NCBI RefSeq assembly: GCF_024166365.1
Contig: NC_064825.1
Location: forward strand, 103,554,480 to 103,618,479
Length of the DNA stretch: 64,000 bases
Direction: 5' to 3'
DNA from: Elephas maximus indicus
Taxonomy: Eukaryota; Chordata; Mammalia; Proboscidea; Elephantidae
The position numbers were made by a program, and so were the translations under genes. Below are positions 45,249 to 56,177 of the stretch, in pieces; within the stretch, counting starts at the first letter, position 1, and each line of letters starts with the position of its first letter. The notes beneath the pieces were generated by a model. The model was given only the letters and a program-made list of their open reading frames with translations, was not told the origin of the DNA and searched no databases.

Positions 45249-47332
45249 AATTTCTTCTGTAGGCGGAGCCAGCATGGTGTTATAGACAGAAACACCATGC
45301 TGTCCTTCTGCAGCAAAGACCCAAAAAAACTAAAACACATGCAATTGTCAATCCTGGAATCCTAAGCATCAAATGAAGTAATAAAGAACTCTATCAAGCA
45401 CTGAATAGGGTAAGAATTGAACAAAGAAGAGAGAATGAGGAGAGCTATGGAATGGAGGTCCCCTACCAGCTAACGGCACAGATTCACCATCTTGGACTGC
45501 AGCCACCAGGGAACACAGACAGGGAGTGTGGGAAGGCAACTTCGTGGAGCTCCCAGCAGGAGACATAGCACCTGGTAGCCAGAGATACACACTTTCCTGC
45601 CCCCCAACCTTCTTCCCTGTACATGGCCTCCACTGCTTTCCAGTTGGCCAAGGTCGCTTGATCGGAGAGACATCAGCTCACTGCTGCCTGGATTGGCCAT
45701 CTTGGACCTCAGCCTCAAGGAGTGTGGACAGACAGTACAGGAAGCCAACTTCACAGAGCTCCCAACAGGAGACAGAGCACCCGATAACCAGGGATACATG
45801 CTTTCACACCCCCAGCCCTTCTTCCCCCCAGGCAGCCTGTGCTGCTTTCCAATGGGTCACAGTTGCTGGAGAGACGTCAGCTCCCTGACTCCCAGGTCCA
45901 CCCTCACCAGCTGGGCCCTTCACCACCAATTTTTTTTTTTAGCTTTTTTTTTTTTGTTGCTTCTCTCTCTCTACCTTCCTTCCTTTCCGTTCTTCCACAC
46001 AACTAGCACCGTGTGCTGTTCCTTCCCCTTCTTGATGGGCTGTGATTTTTTGGTTTGTTTGCTTTGTTTGTTTCTACTCTCTCTCTCCTTTCCTTCTTTT
46101 CCTTTCTCCTGCCAACCCAGTCCTGTGCACTGCCTCTGTCCTTTCTCGATAGGTTGTGCTACGCCACTTGGCTGGAGCATCCCTGTACATGGTCTCTATG
46201 GTTCTGCACCACCATCACCGACCAGGTCCCTCAGCACCATTTTATTGATTTATTTATTTTTGTTTGTTTGTTTTTCTTTTTTTTGTTGTTATTCTCTTTC
46301 TTTCCCTTCCTTTCCTTTCTCCCATCTACCTCCCCCTGTGCAGTGCCTCCCCACTTCTTGAAGAGTTGTGTTGTAACCCTCTGCTGGAAAGCCTCTGGCA
46401 CACAGCCTCCCAGTTTGCCCTGCCCCCCCAGGCCAGCTACCTCAGTGCCATATTTTTTATTTTTCTTGATCTTTCCCCTTCTCCCTTTTCCATCTCCCTT
46501 CCACCTAGATTTTGCACTCTCTCTGCCCCTTTCTGACAGGCTTTGCCTTGTGTCCTGCTAAGAGAAAGATTGGCTTGCTGCCACTCCAATTGCACGCTCT
46601 CCCCAAAGGCTGGCTTCCCCACCACCATGTTTTTTTTTTTTTTGTTGTTGTTGTTTATATTTTTTATATTTTTTGTTTGTTGGTTTCTTCTCTCTCTTTT
46701 TCCTTTTTCATTTCTCCCACCTACCTAGCCCTGTGCACCATCCATGCTTCTTCTCCACAGGCCAAGCTGCACCACTCAGCTAGAGAACCATCAGGACATG
46801 GCTTCATTGGGTCTGTCCCACTTCCACGTGCCGAATCGTACTGTGTTGCCATTTTATTTACCTTTTCCTTCATTTTTTCTTTTGTTTTAGATTGTCTCTC
46901 TTCTTTCATTCACATACTTAGCTCCACACACCACATCTTTTCACTCCCTCCTGCCTATTTGCACCATGTGCTGAGTGCCACACCCTTGAGTGGCACTGAA
47001 GTGGTCCCCAGACACTGCCCTGTGCTGCCTCCCTGGCCCTGTGCCATTGTCCCCAGTTCTTTTCACAAATTACCCATCCCCACCCCTCCACCCCACCTGG
47101 ACACGCCCTGCTGCACCATAGTTAGGTGACTGGCACTCCTCGCCTGGGCAAAGTGGTGAGAAGTATCGTGCCTACAAGCAAGCAAACAACAAAATGTGCT
47201 CCGTCTGCCTGCCCAGATATAACCAAAAAAAAAAAAAAAAAACCTAACAATTAATAAACTAAGAACACAGTTCTTGAATGTCCCAGAGACAGCAGATGAT
47301 ATGAAAACATATATATATAAAAAAATTACAGG
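45249..47332 (+). promoter_or_regulatory. L1 5' UTR with tandem modules (unit B)
   Basis: Two 210-bp modules start with 'gatt..ccatcttgg' at 45481 and 45691. A series of pyrimidine-tract modules follows to about 46960. Same structure as unit A. Confidence 0.75.
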
Positions 47333-48368
47333 ATGGCTCCAGAAAGAGACCAAAATGAAATACCAGATAACTCTCTGGTAGAAGAAAAGGCACTAGAACT
47401 ACCTGATACAGAATTCAAAACTCTAATAGTCAGGGCTCTCTAAGAGATGAAGACAAATACAGGCAAAAAATAAGGAAAAAATTGACAAAATCATGGAAAA
47501 TAAAGGCAAAATTAGGAAAACACAAAGCAATTGAAGAATTTAGGAAAACAATACAGGAGCAAAATGTCAAAATGAATAAACAACTAGAAATCATACAAAA
47601 AGAGCAATTAGAAATTCCAAAGAAAAACAACAAGATTTTAGAAATGGACAGTGAAACAGAAGGTTTTAGGGGCATATTCGAAACAATGGAAGATAGAATG
47701 AGTGAAATTGAAGAAAACTTCTTGAATACCACTTTCAGGAAAAATTGGAGAAAAGAATAAAAAAAAAAGCTGAGAACAATGTGGGATACAATCAAAAGCA
47801 AAAATTTGTGTGTGATGGGAGTTCCAGAACAGGGAGAGATAACTGAAAACACAGAGAGGATCATTGAAGATGAAAACCGAAAACTTCCCTAATATCATGA
47901 AAGATGAAAAGCTGACAATCCAAGAAACTCAATGAACCCCATGTAGGATAGACCCCAAATGAAGATCACGAAGACATATCATAATCACACTTACTAAAAC
48001 CAAAGACAAAGGAAGAATCTTGAGAGCAGCTTGAGAAAGATAAAAAGCCACATAGAAGGTGAAACAATAAGACTAAACTCCAATTACTCAGCAGAAACCA
48101 TGCAGGCAAGAAGGCAGTGGGATGACATATATAAAGCCTTGAAAGAAAAAAAAAATTGCCAACCAAGAGAAATATATCCTACAAAACTCTTGCTCAAATA
48201 TGATGTCAAAATTAGGACATTTCCAAATAAACAGAAATCAAAGAATGTGCAAAAAGCAAACTAAATTTACAAGAATTATTAAAGGGAGTCCTTTGGTTAG
48301 AGACACAACAACATCAGAAACAACCTGAATCTAGGACACAAGATGGCATCAGCCAGATACTGAACTAG
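47333..48368 (+). pseudogene. L1 ORF1, broken (unit B)
   Basis: Starts MAPERDQNEIPDNSLVEEKAL and reads further than A before a stop at VRAL. Coiled-coil piece at 47482-47760, RRM region (NLCVMGVPEQ) near 47800, C-terminal domain MQARRQWDDIYKALKEKKNC near 48100 in frame, with a shift before the end. The intact MQARRQWDD is better kept than in A. Confidence 0.88.
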
Positions 48369-48770
48369 GTAATGAATTCTCAAAGATAAAACAAAAGAAA
48401 ATTTTACAACAGGAAACCAGAGTGGTCAATCTGCAATTGACAACAATGTCAGAACGATAAAAGAGGTAATAAACAGTATAGAACTTTCAAAAGGAGAGGA
48501 AGTCAAGGCTTTATCAAGTAATAAAAGATTCGTTTAAACTTAGGAAGATGGGGTAAATTCCAAGGTAACCACAAAGAAAGTTAACAAGCCTACTCATCAA
48601 AGTAAAGATGAAAAACATAAAGTCTCAGTAAACACAAAATCTACAAAAACATAAGAAATGAAAAAAAATTCACAGACAAAAGTAATTCATTATAGAAGAG
48701 AAAGAGGAACAACAATAACAAAAGTCAGCACCACCACTAAAAAAAAGAAAAAGAAAAAACCCACTACAAC

Positions 48771-51700
48771 ATGACAGTAATAACCTCACAACTCTTGATA
48801 ATCGCACTGAACATAAATGACTTAAATGCACCAGTAAAGACACAGAGAGTGACAGAATGGATAAAAAAAAGGACCCATCAATATGCTGTCTGTAAGAGAC
48901 ACACCTTAGAAACAAAGACATAAATATGTTAAAAATCAAATGATGGAAAAAATATATCAAGCAAACAGCAATCCAAAAAGTGTGGGAGTGGCAATACTTA
49001 TCTCAGATAAAATAGACTTTAAAACAAAATCCACCATAAAAGACAAGGAAGGACATTATATAATGATTAAAGGGATGATTAACCATGAGGACATAAGCAT
49101 AATAAATATCTACGCACCCAATGACAAGGGTCCAAAATACATAAAACAAACTCTAATAGCACTGAAAAGAGAAATTGACAGCTCAACAATAATAATAGGA
49201 GACTTCAACATGCCACTCTCTGTAAAGGACAGACATCTAGAAAGAAACTCAAGAAAAATACAGAAGATATAAAGGTCACCGTCAGCCAACTTGACCTCAC
49301 AGACATGTATGTAGAACACTCTACCCAAAAGCAGAAGTGTACACATTCTTTTCAATGCACATGGAACGTTTTTCAGAATAGGCCATATCTTAGGCCACAA
49401 AGCAACCCTCAACAAAATCCAAAACACTGAGATAATACAAAGCATCTTCTGTGATCACAACACCATAAAAATAGAAATTAATAACAGGAAGAACAAGGAA
49501 AAAAATCAAATACATGGAAACTGAATAACACCCTGCTTATAAACCTCTGGGTAATTAAAGAAATCAAAGATGGAGTAAAAAATTTCCTAGACTCAAATGA
49601 GAATGAAAACACATTATACCAAAACCTTTGGGACACACCACATGCAGTGCTCAGAGATCAACTTATAGCAATAGACGCACACATCAAAAAAAGAAGAAAG
49701 GGATAAAATGAAAACAGCTATACATCCTGAACAAATGGAAAGAGAACAGCAAGAGCCCACAGCCACCAGAAGAAATGAGAAAAAAAAAAAAAAAAGATCA
49801 GAGCAGAAATAAATGAAGCAGAGAATAAAAAAACAATAGAAAGAATCAACAAAACCAACAGTTGATTCTTTGAAAGGATCAGTAAAATTGACAAACAATT
49901 AGCCAAAGTGACAAAAGAAAAACAGGAGAGGATAAGACTAACCCAAATAAGAAATGGAATGGGGAACATTACAATGGAACAAACTGAAATAAAAAGTGAT
50001 CATAACAGAGTACTATGAAATATACTATATTCCAACAAATTTGAAAACCTGCAGGAAATGGACAAATTTCTAGAAACACACTACCTACCCAAACTAACAC
50101 AAACTGAAGTAAGAAATCCGAATAGACCCGTAACAAGAGAAGAGATTGAAAAGGTAATAAAAAAACTCCCAACAACAAAAAAAGCCCGGGCCCTGGTGGC
50201 TTCACTGGAGAATTCTACCACACATTCAGAGAAGAGCTTATACCAGTACTACTCAAATTATTTCAGAACAAAGAAGTGGAAGGGATAATTTCAAACTCAT
50301 TCTATAAAGCCAGCATAACTCTGATACCAAAACCAGGCAAAGGCACCACAAAAAAAGAAAATCACAGACCAATATCTCTCATGGATATAGATGCAAATAT
50401 TCTCAACAGAATTCTAGCCAATAGAATTCAGCATCATATAAAAAAAAAATACACCACGACTAAGTGGGATTCATATGGGTATGCAAGAATAGTTCAACAT
50501 TAGAAAATCAATCAATATAATCCACCACATACAAAATAAAACAAAGGAATCACACAACCATCTCAATAATATAGGAACAGAAGAAAAGTTCCTCAACCTA
50601 ATAAAGTGCATCTGTACAAAACCAATTGCCAACATTATTCTTAATGGAGAGAGACTGAAAACATTCTCCTTGAGAACAGAAACAGGACAAGGATGTCCTT
50701 TATCACCACTCCTATTTAACATTGTGCTAGAAGTTCCAGCTAGAGCAGTAAGGGAAGAAAAAGAAATCAAGGGCATTCAAATTGGTAAGGAAGAAGTAAA
50801 AGTGTGCCTATTTGCAGATGATATGATACTACATAAAAAATCTGAAAGACTCCTCGAGAAAACTACTGGAACTAATGAAAAGATTCAGCAGAGTTGCAGG
50901 ATACAAGACAAACATACAAAAACCAGTTGGATCCCTATACACCAATAAAGAGAAGTAGGAAAAGGAAGAAGCCCTGGTGGCATAGTAGTTAAAAGCTCAG
51001 CTGCTAACCAAAAGTTCAGCAGTTGGAATCCACGAGCTGCTCCTCGGAAACCCTACGGGGCAGTTCTACTCTGTCCTATGGGGTTCCAATGAGACGGAAA
51101 TGACTCAATAGCACCTAACGACAACTATGAAAAGGAAATCAGGAAAATATTACCATTTATAACAGCCTGTATAAAAATAAAACACTTAGAAATAAATCTA
51201 ATCAGGAACATAAAAGATGTATACAAAGAAAGGTAGAAAACACTACTGCAAGAACCCAAATGAGACCAACATAAATGAAAAAACATACCATGCTCATGGA
51301 TAGGTAGACTCAATATGGTGAAAATATCAATTCTACACAAAGCAATCTACAAATAAAAGCAGTCTTGATCCAAATACCAACAGCATTCTTCAATGAGATG
51401 GAAAAACTAATAACTATCTTTATATGGAAAGGGAAGAGGCCCTGGATAAGTAAAGCACTAATGAAGAAAAAGAATAAAGTAGGAGGACTTGCACTACCTG
51501 ACCTAGGAATTTACTATACAGCTATGGTAGTTAAAACATCCTGGTACTGAAACAGTGATAGACACATTGATAAATGGAACAGAATTGTTATGTAAAACCA
51601 TCCACCTACAGTCACCTGATCTTTCTCAAAGGTCCAATGTCTGTTAAATGGGGAAAAGAGAGTCTTTTTAACAAATGGTACTGGCAAAACTGTATGTCCA

Positions 51701-52775
51701 TCTGTAAATAAATGAAATAGGACCCATACCTCACACCATACACAAAAACTGATTCAAAATGTATCAAAGACCTAAATATAAAACCAAAAGCTATAAAGAT
51801 CATAGGAGAAAAATTAGGGTCAACACTAGAGGCCCCAATACATGGCATAAATTTGATACAAACTATAACTAACAATGCACAAACACGAAAAAATTAACTA
51901 GGTAACTGGGATCTTCTAAAAATTAAACAATTATGCTCTCAAAAGACTTCATTAAAAGAGCAAAAACAGTGCCTACAGATTGGAAAAAAAAATTTGGCTA
52001 TGACAAATCCCACAAAAGTCTAATCTCTAAAATCTGTAGGAAAATCTAACACCTCTACAAATAGTCCAATTAAAAAATGGGGAAATGATATGAACAGACA
52101 CTTCACCAAAGAAGACGTTCAGGTGACTAACAGACACATGAGAAAATGCTCATGATTACAAGCCATTAAAGAAATGCAAATCAAAATTACAGTGAGATAC
52201 TATCTCATCCAAATATTATTGGCACGATTCAAAAAACTCAGAAAATAACAAATGTTTGAGAGGCTGCGGGGAGTTTGGAACTCTTATGCACTGCTGGTGG
52301 GAATGTAAAGTGGTACAACCATTTTGGAAAATGATATGGCACTTCCTTTTAAAAAGCTAGAAATAGATATACCATTTGATCGAGCAATCCCACTCCTAGC
52401 AATATATCCTAGAGAAATAAGAGCTGTCATAAGGATAGACATGTGCACACCCATGTTCATTGCAGCATATTCACAATAGCAAAAAATGGAAACAACTAAC
52501 TGCCCATCAACAGGTGAATGGATAAACAAACTATGATACATACACACAAAGGAATACTATGCAACCATAAAGAACACTGATGAATCTTCAAAACAACTCA
52601 CAACACTGATGAATCAGGAGTACATTATGCTGACTGAAATAAATCAATCACAAAAAAGAGATACTGTATGAGACCACTGTTAGCAAAACTCATGGAAAGT
52701 TTTACACACAGAAAGGAACAATCTCATGATGGTTACAAGGGAGGGAAGGGGTGGGGAGTGAAAAACACTAACTAG
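48771..52775 (+). pseudogene. L1 ORF2, broken, with SINE inside (unit B)
   Basis: Endonuclease blocks: SVGVAILISDKIDF, NIYAPND, STIIIGDFNMPLS (48940-49272). Reverse transcriptase blocks: [11 protein letters not shown] and [20 protein letters not shown] (50276-50503), [14 protein letters not shown], and the catalytic FADD at 50811-50822. The order and spacing are right for L1 ORF2p, but the blocks lie in several frames and the SINE at 50968 splits the region behind the palm. The C-terminal part ends at 52775. The RT core is kept here but deleted in unit A. Confidence 0.9.
50968..51128 (+). mobile_element. AfroSINE nested in L1 ORF2 (unit B)
   Basis: Complete short-type copy ('gccctggtggcatagtagtt' to 'atgactcaatagcacctaac'). 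Perfect 9-bp target repeat gaaaaggaa at 50959-50967 and 51129-51137. It was also present in the ancestor of unit A, where only its tail survives. Confidence 0.94.
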
Positions 52776-53614
52776 ACGATAGATAAGCGGTAACTTTGGT
52801 GAGGGGTAAGACAGCACACAATACTGTGGAAGTCAGCACAACTTGACCATGTCAAGGCTGTATAAGCTTCATAGATACAACCAAACTCCCTGAGGGACTG
52901 AATTACTGACTGAGGACTGAGGACCATGGTCTCCAGATACTTCTAGCTCAAGTGGCATAGCATAGTTTACAAAGAAAATGTTCTACATCCTAATTTGGTG
53001 AGTTGAGTTGCAACAGGGGTCTTAAAACTTGTGAGTATCTAAGATATGTGTACTGTCCCATCCCTTCTGGAGCAAGGCAGAATGAAGAAAACCATAGACA
53101 CAAGGGAAAGATTAGTCCAAAGAACTAACGGACGACAACTACCACAGCCTCCACCAGACTGAGTCTAGCACTGACTGCTCTGACAGGGATCACAATAGAG
53201 TGTCCTGGAAAGAGGTGGAGAAAAATGTAGAACAAAATTCTAACTTGTGCAAAAAAAAAAAAAAAAAAAGACAAGACTTACTGGTCTGTCAGAGACTGAA
53301 GAGACCCTGAGAGTATGGCCCCCAGACACCCTTTTAACTCACTACTGAAGTATCTCCTGTGTTACACTCTTCAGCCAAAGATTAGACAGGCCCATAAAAC
53401 AAATGAGGCTAAATGGGCACACCCGCCCAGGGGCAAGCACCAGAAGGCAGGAGGGGACAAGAAAGCTGGTAACAGGGAACCCGAGGTCAAGAAGAGATGA
53501 GTGTTGGCATGTTGTGGTGTTGACAACCATGTCATGAAACAATATGTGTATTATTTAATGAGAAACTAATTTGCTCTGTAAACCTTCATCTAAAGTACAA
53601 TAAAAAAAAGACTG

Positions 53615-54375
53615 TCGAAAACAAAAATAATAACAAAGTATTGTGTTTATAGCATATGTAAAGGTAAATTAAATGACAATAACACAAAAAGTGGGAGAGA
53701 GGAATTGAAAATGTACTGTTATAAGGTTCTTACAATATATGAGAAGTGGCATAAAAATATTTGCAGTATCTTGTGATTAATTAAAGATCTATATTGTATA
53801 TTCTTGGGCATCCACAACGAATATTAAAACAGAGGTATAAATAATAAGCCAATTAAAAAAAGAAAAAGAAAAAAACAGTTGCTGTTGAGTTGATTCTGAC
53901 TCATAGTGACCCTATAGGACAGAGTAGAACTGTCCCAAAAGGTTTCCAAGGAGCTGCTGGTGGATTTGAACTGCTGACCCTTTTGGTTAGCAGCTGTAGG
54001 ATGTTGTAGCTCTTAACCAATGTGCCATCAGGGCTCCAAAATTCCAATAATGGGGGTAAAATGGAATAATAAAAAATGCACAATGAATCCAAAAGTAGGT
54101 AGAAATATATGGAAAAAAACAAAAACCAAAACAAATGGAACAAATAGAAAACAATAAATAAGATGGTTGATTTAAATCCAACCACATCAGTAAATATATT
54201 AAATATAAATGGTCTAATCTAAAAACACCAGTCAAAGAATTCAAATTAGGTAAAACAGCAAGCCCAATTTTATGCTGCCTATAAGAAACTCATTTTAAAT
54301 GCAAAGACATAGATAAGTTAAGCTTAAAGCATGAAGAAAGATATGCCATGAAAATGCCAATCAAAAGAAATATTT
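53615..54375 (+). repeat. Old L1M fragment with a SINE inside (unit B)
   Basis: Counterpart of 28101-28830 ('gatttaaatccaaccacatc', 'atataaatggtctaatc'). Confidence 0.68.
53867..54037 (-). mobile_element. AfroSINE in L1M (unit B)
   Basis: Counterpart of 28341-28513, minus strand, tail 'gttgattctgactcatagtg'. Confidence 0.9.
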
Positions 54376-54573
54376 TATACAGTATAATTTCATATATTGT
54401 TTGCATTTCATTATTTTGATTTTCTTCTGCAGGGACATGTATGTTGAGCCTTCTTGGCCTAATTTTCATTTCAATCGCTTTCTGTTAAATGTTAAAAAAA
54501 AAAGTAACATTTTTTCTTAGTTGATTTGCTACTACAATGCTCTTTTTTTTCTTTTTTACTGTATACAACAACA

Positions 54574-56005
54574 GTTTTTTAATTTTTTATCATGCTTTAG
54601 GTGAATGTTTACAGAGCAAATTAGTTTCTCATTAAACAATTGATATACACGTTGAGTTATTTTGTGACATTGGTTGCCAACCCAAGATGTGTCAACACTC
54701 TCCGCTTCTCCACCCTGGGCTCCCTGTTTCCATTTGTCCAGTTTTCCTGTCTCTTCCTGCCTTCTCGTCTTTGCTTTTGGGCTGGTGTGCCCATTTAGTC
54801 TCATATACATGATCGAACTTCGAAGCATGTTCGTCACGTGTATTATTGTTTTCCCTGTAGATCTGTCTAACCCAGCTGAAGAGTGAACCTCCAGCGTGAC
54901 TTCAGTACTGAGTTAAAAGGGTGTCCAGGTGCCATCCTCTTGGAGTTTCTCCAGTCTCTGTCAGACTGGTCTTTTTTTTTTTGTGAATTTGAATTTTGTT
55001 CTACATTATTCTCCTGCTCTGCCCAGGATCCTCTATTGTGATCTCTGTCAGAGCAGTCGGTGGTGGTAGCTGGGCACCATCTGGTGGTTCTGGGCTCAGT
55101 CCAGTGGAGGTTGTGGTACCTGTGGTCCATTAGACCTTTGGACTAATCTTTCCCTTGTGTCTTTTGTTTTCTTCATTCTCCTTTGCTCCAGCTGGGATAG
55201 GACCAGTAGAAGTATATTAGATAGCCGCTCACAAGCTTTTAAGACCCGAGATGCTACTGACCACAGTCAGATGTAGAATATTTTCTTTATAAGGTATGTT
55301 ATGTCAGTTGAGCTAGATATCCTCCCAGGCCATGGTCCTCAGCCCTCAGTCCAGTAACTCAGTCCCTCAGGGTGTTTGGATGTGTCTGTGAAGCTTCTAT
55401 GACTTTGCCATGGTCAAGTTGTGCTGACTTCCCCAGTATTGTGTACTGTCTTACCCTTCACCAAAGTTACCATTTACCTACTATCTTGTTAGTGTTTTTC
55501 CTCTCCACCCTTCCTCTCCATCAAAACCATCAAAGATTGTTTCTTTCTGTGTGTCAACTTTTTCATGAGTTTTTATAACAGTGGTCTCATATAGCATTTG
55601 TTCTTTTGTGATTGATTTAATTCACCCAGCATAATGCCTTCCAGGTTCATCTGTGTTGTGAGATGTTTCACAGATTCATCATTGTTCTTTATTGTTGCGC
55701 GGTATTCCATTGTGTGTATGTACCATAGATTTTTTATCCATTCATCTGTTGATGGGCATTAAGTTTTTCCATCTGTTTGCTATTGTGATAATACTACAAT
55801 GAACACGGGTGTGGGTATGTCTATTCATGTGATGGCTCTTTTTTCTATAGGATGTATTCCTAGGAGCAGGATTGCTGGATCAAATGTTTCTAACTTTTTA
55901 AGGAAGTACCATATTGTTTTCCAAAATGGTTTCATCATTTTCATTGCCACTTGCAGTGCATGAGTTCCAATCTCCCCACAACCTCTCCAACATTTATTTA
56001 TTTAT
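54574..56005 (-). mobile_element. L1 3' end 'L1a' (end of unit B)
   Basis: Minus-strand, 5'-truncated. Marker differences from L1b: 'tagatctgtctaacccagct', 'gaacctccagcgtgacttc'. It reaches further into ORF2 than L1b ('catctgttgatgggcatt', 'ctaggagcaggattgctgg'). Ends in a T/A-rich stretch near 55990-56005. Confidence 0.85.
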
Positions 56006-56177
56006 TTTTGATTAGTGCCAGTAATGTCAGTGTTGAATGCTCTTTATTAAATTTTAATTAAATATTTTCCCTTGAGTCCTCCAATCTTCATTTCTAGTGT
56101 GGTTTTTTCTTTTATTTTTCCCATTAAGTTCCATCAATTCTTGTTTAATTCTTTTCTGATTTTGTCCTCAGTTTTGT
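56006..56177. other. Spacer between L1a and L1b, unassigned
   Basis: About 170 bp found only here; absent between A and B, where a single hybrid L1 sits. Not recognised. Confidence 0.6.

Larger units (their letters stand above)
45249..53608 (+). mobile_element. Full-length L1 LINE with nested SINE (unit B)
   Basis: 5' UTR 45249-47332, ORF1 47333-48368, ORF2 48771-52775 (including a 161-bp SINE at 50968-51128), 3' UTR ending 'taaagtacaataaaaaaaa'. Same insertion as unit A, without A's 0.8-kb deletion. Both ORFs carry stops and shifts, so it is inactive. Confidence 0.93.
30151..54573. repeat. Segmental duplication unit B
   Basis: Collinear with unit A over its whole length. Differences include no SINE at the A 10828 site, an extra SINE at 41857-42025, a templated insertion at 35949-36019, a frameshifted receptor, and an undeleted L1 ORF2 with its SINE. 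Confidence 0.93.

Noticed and set aside
20592-53608. Possible active full-length L1s in A and B
   Set aside because: Both have stops and frameshifts in ORF1 and ORF2. A also lacks most of the reverse transcriptase and B has a SINE in ORF2.
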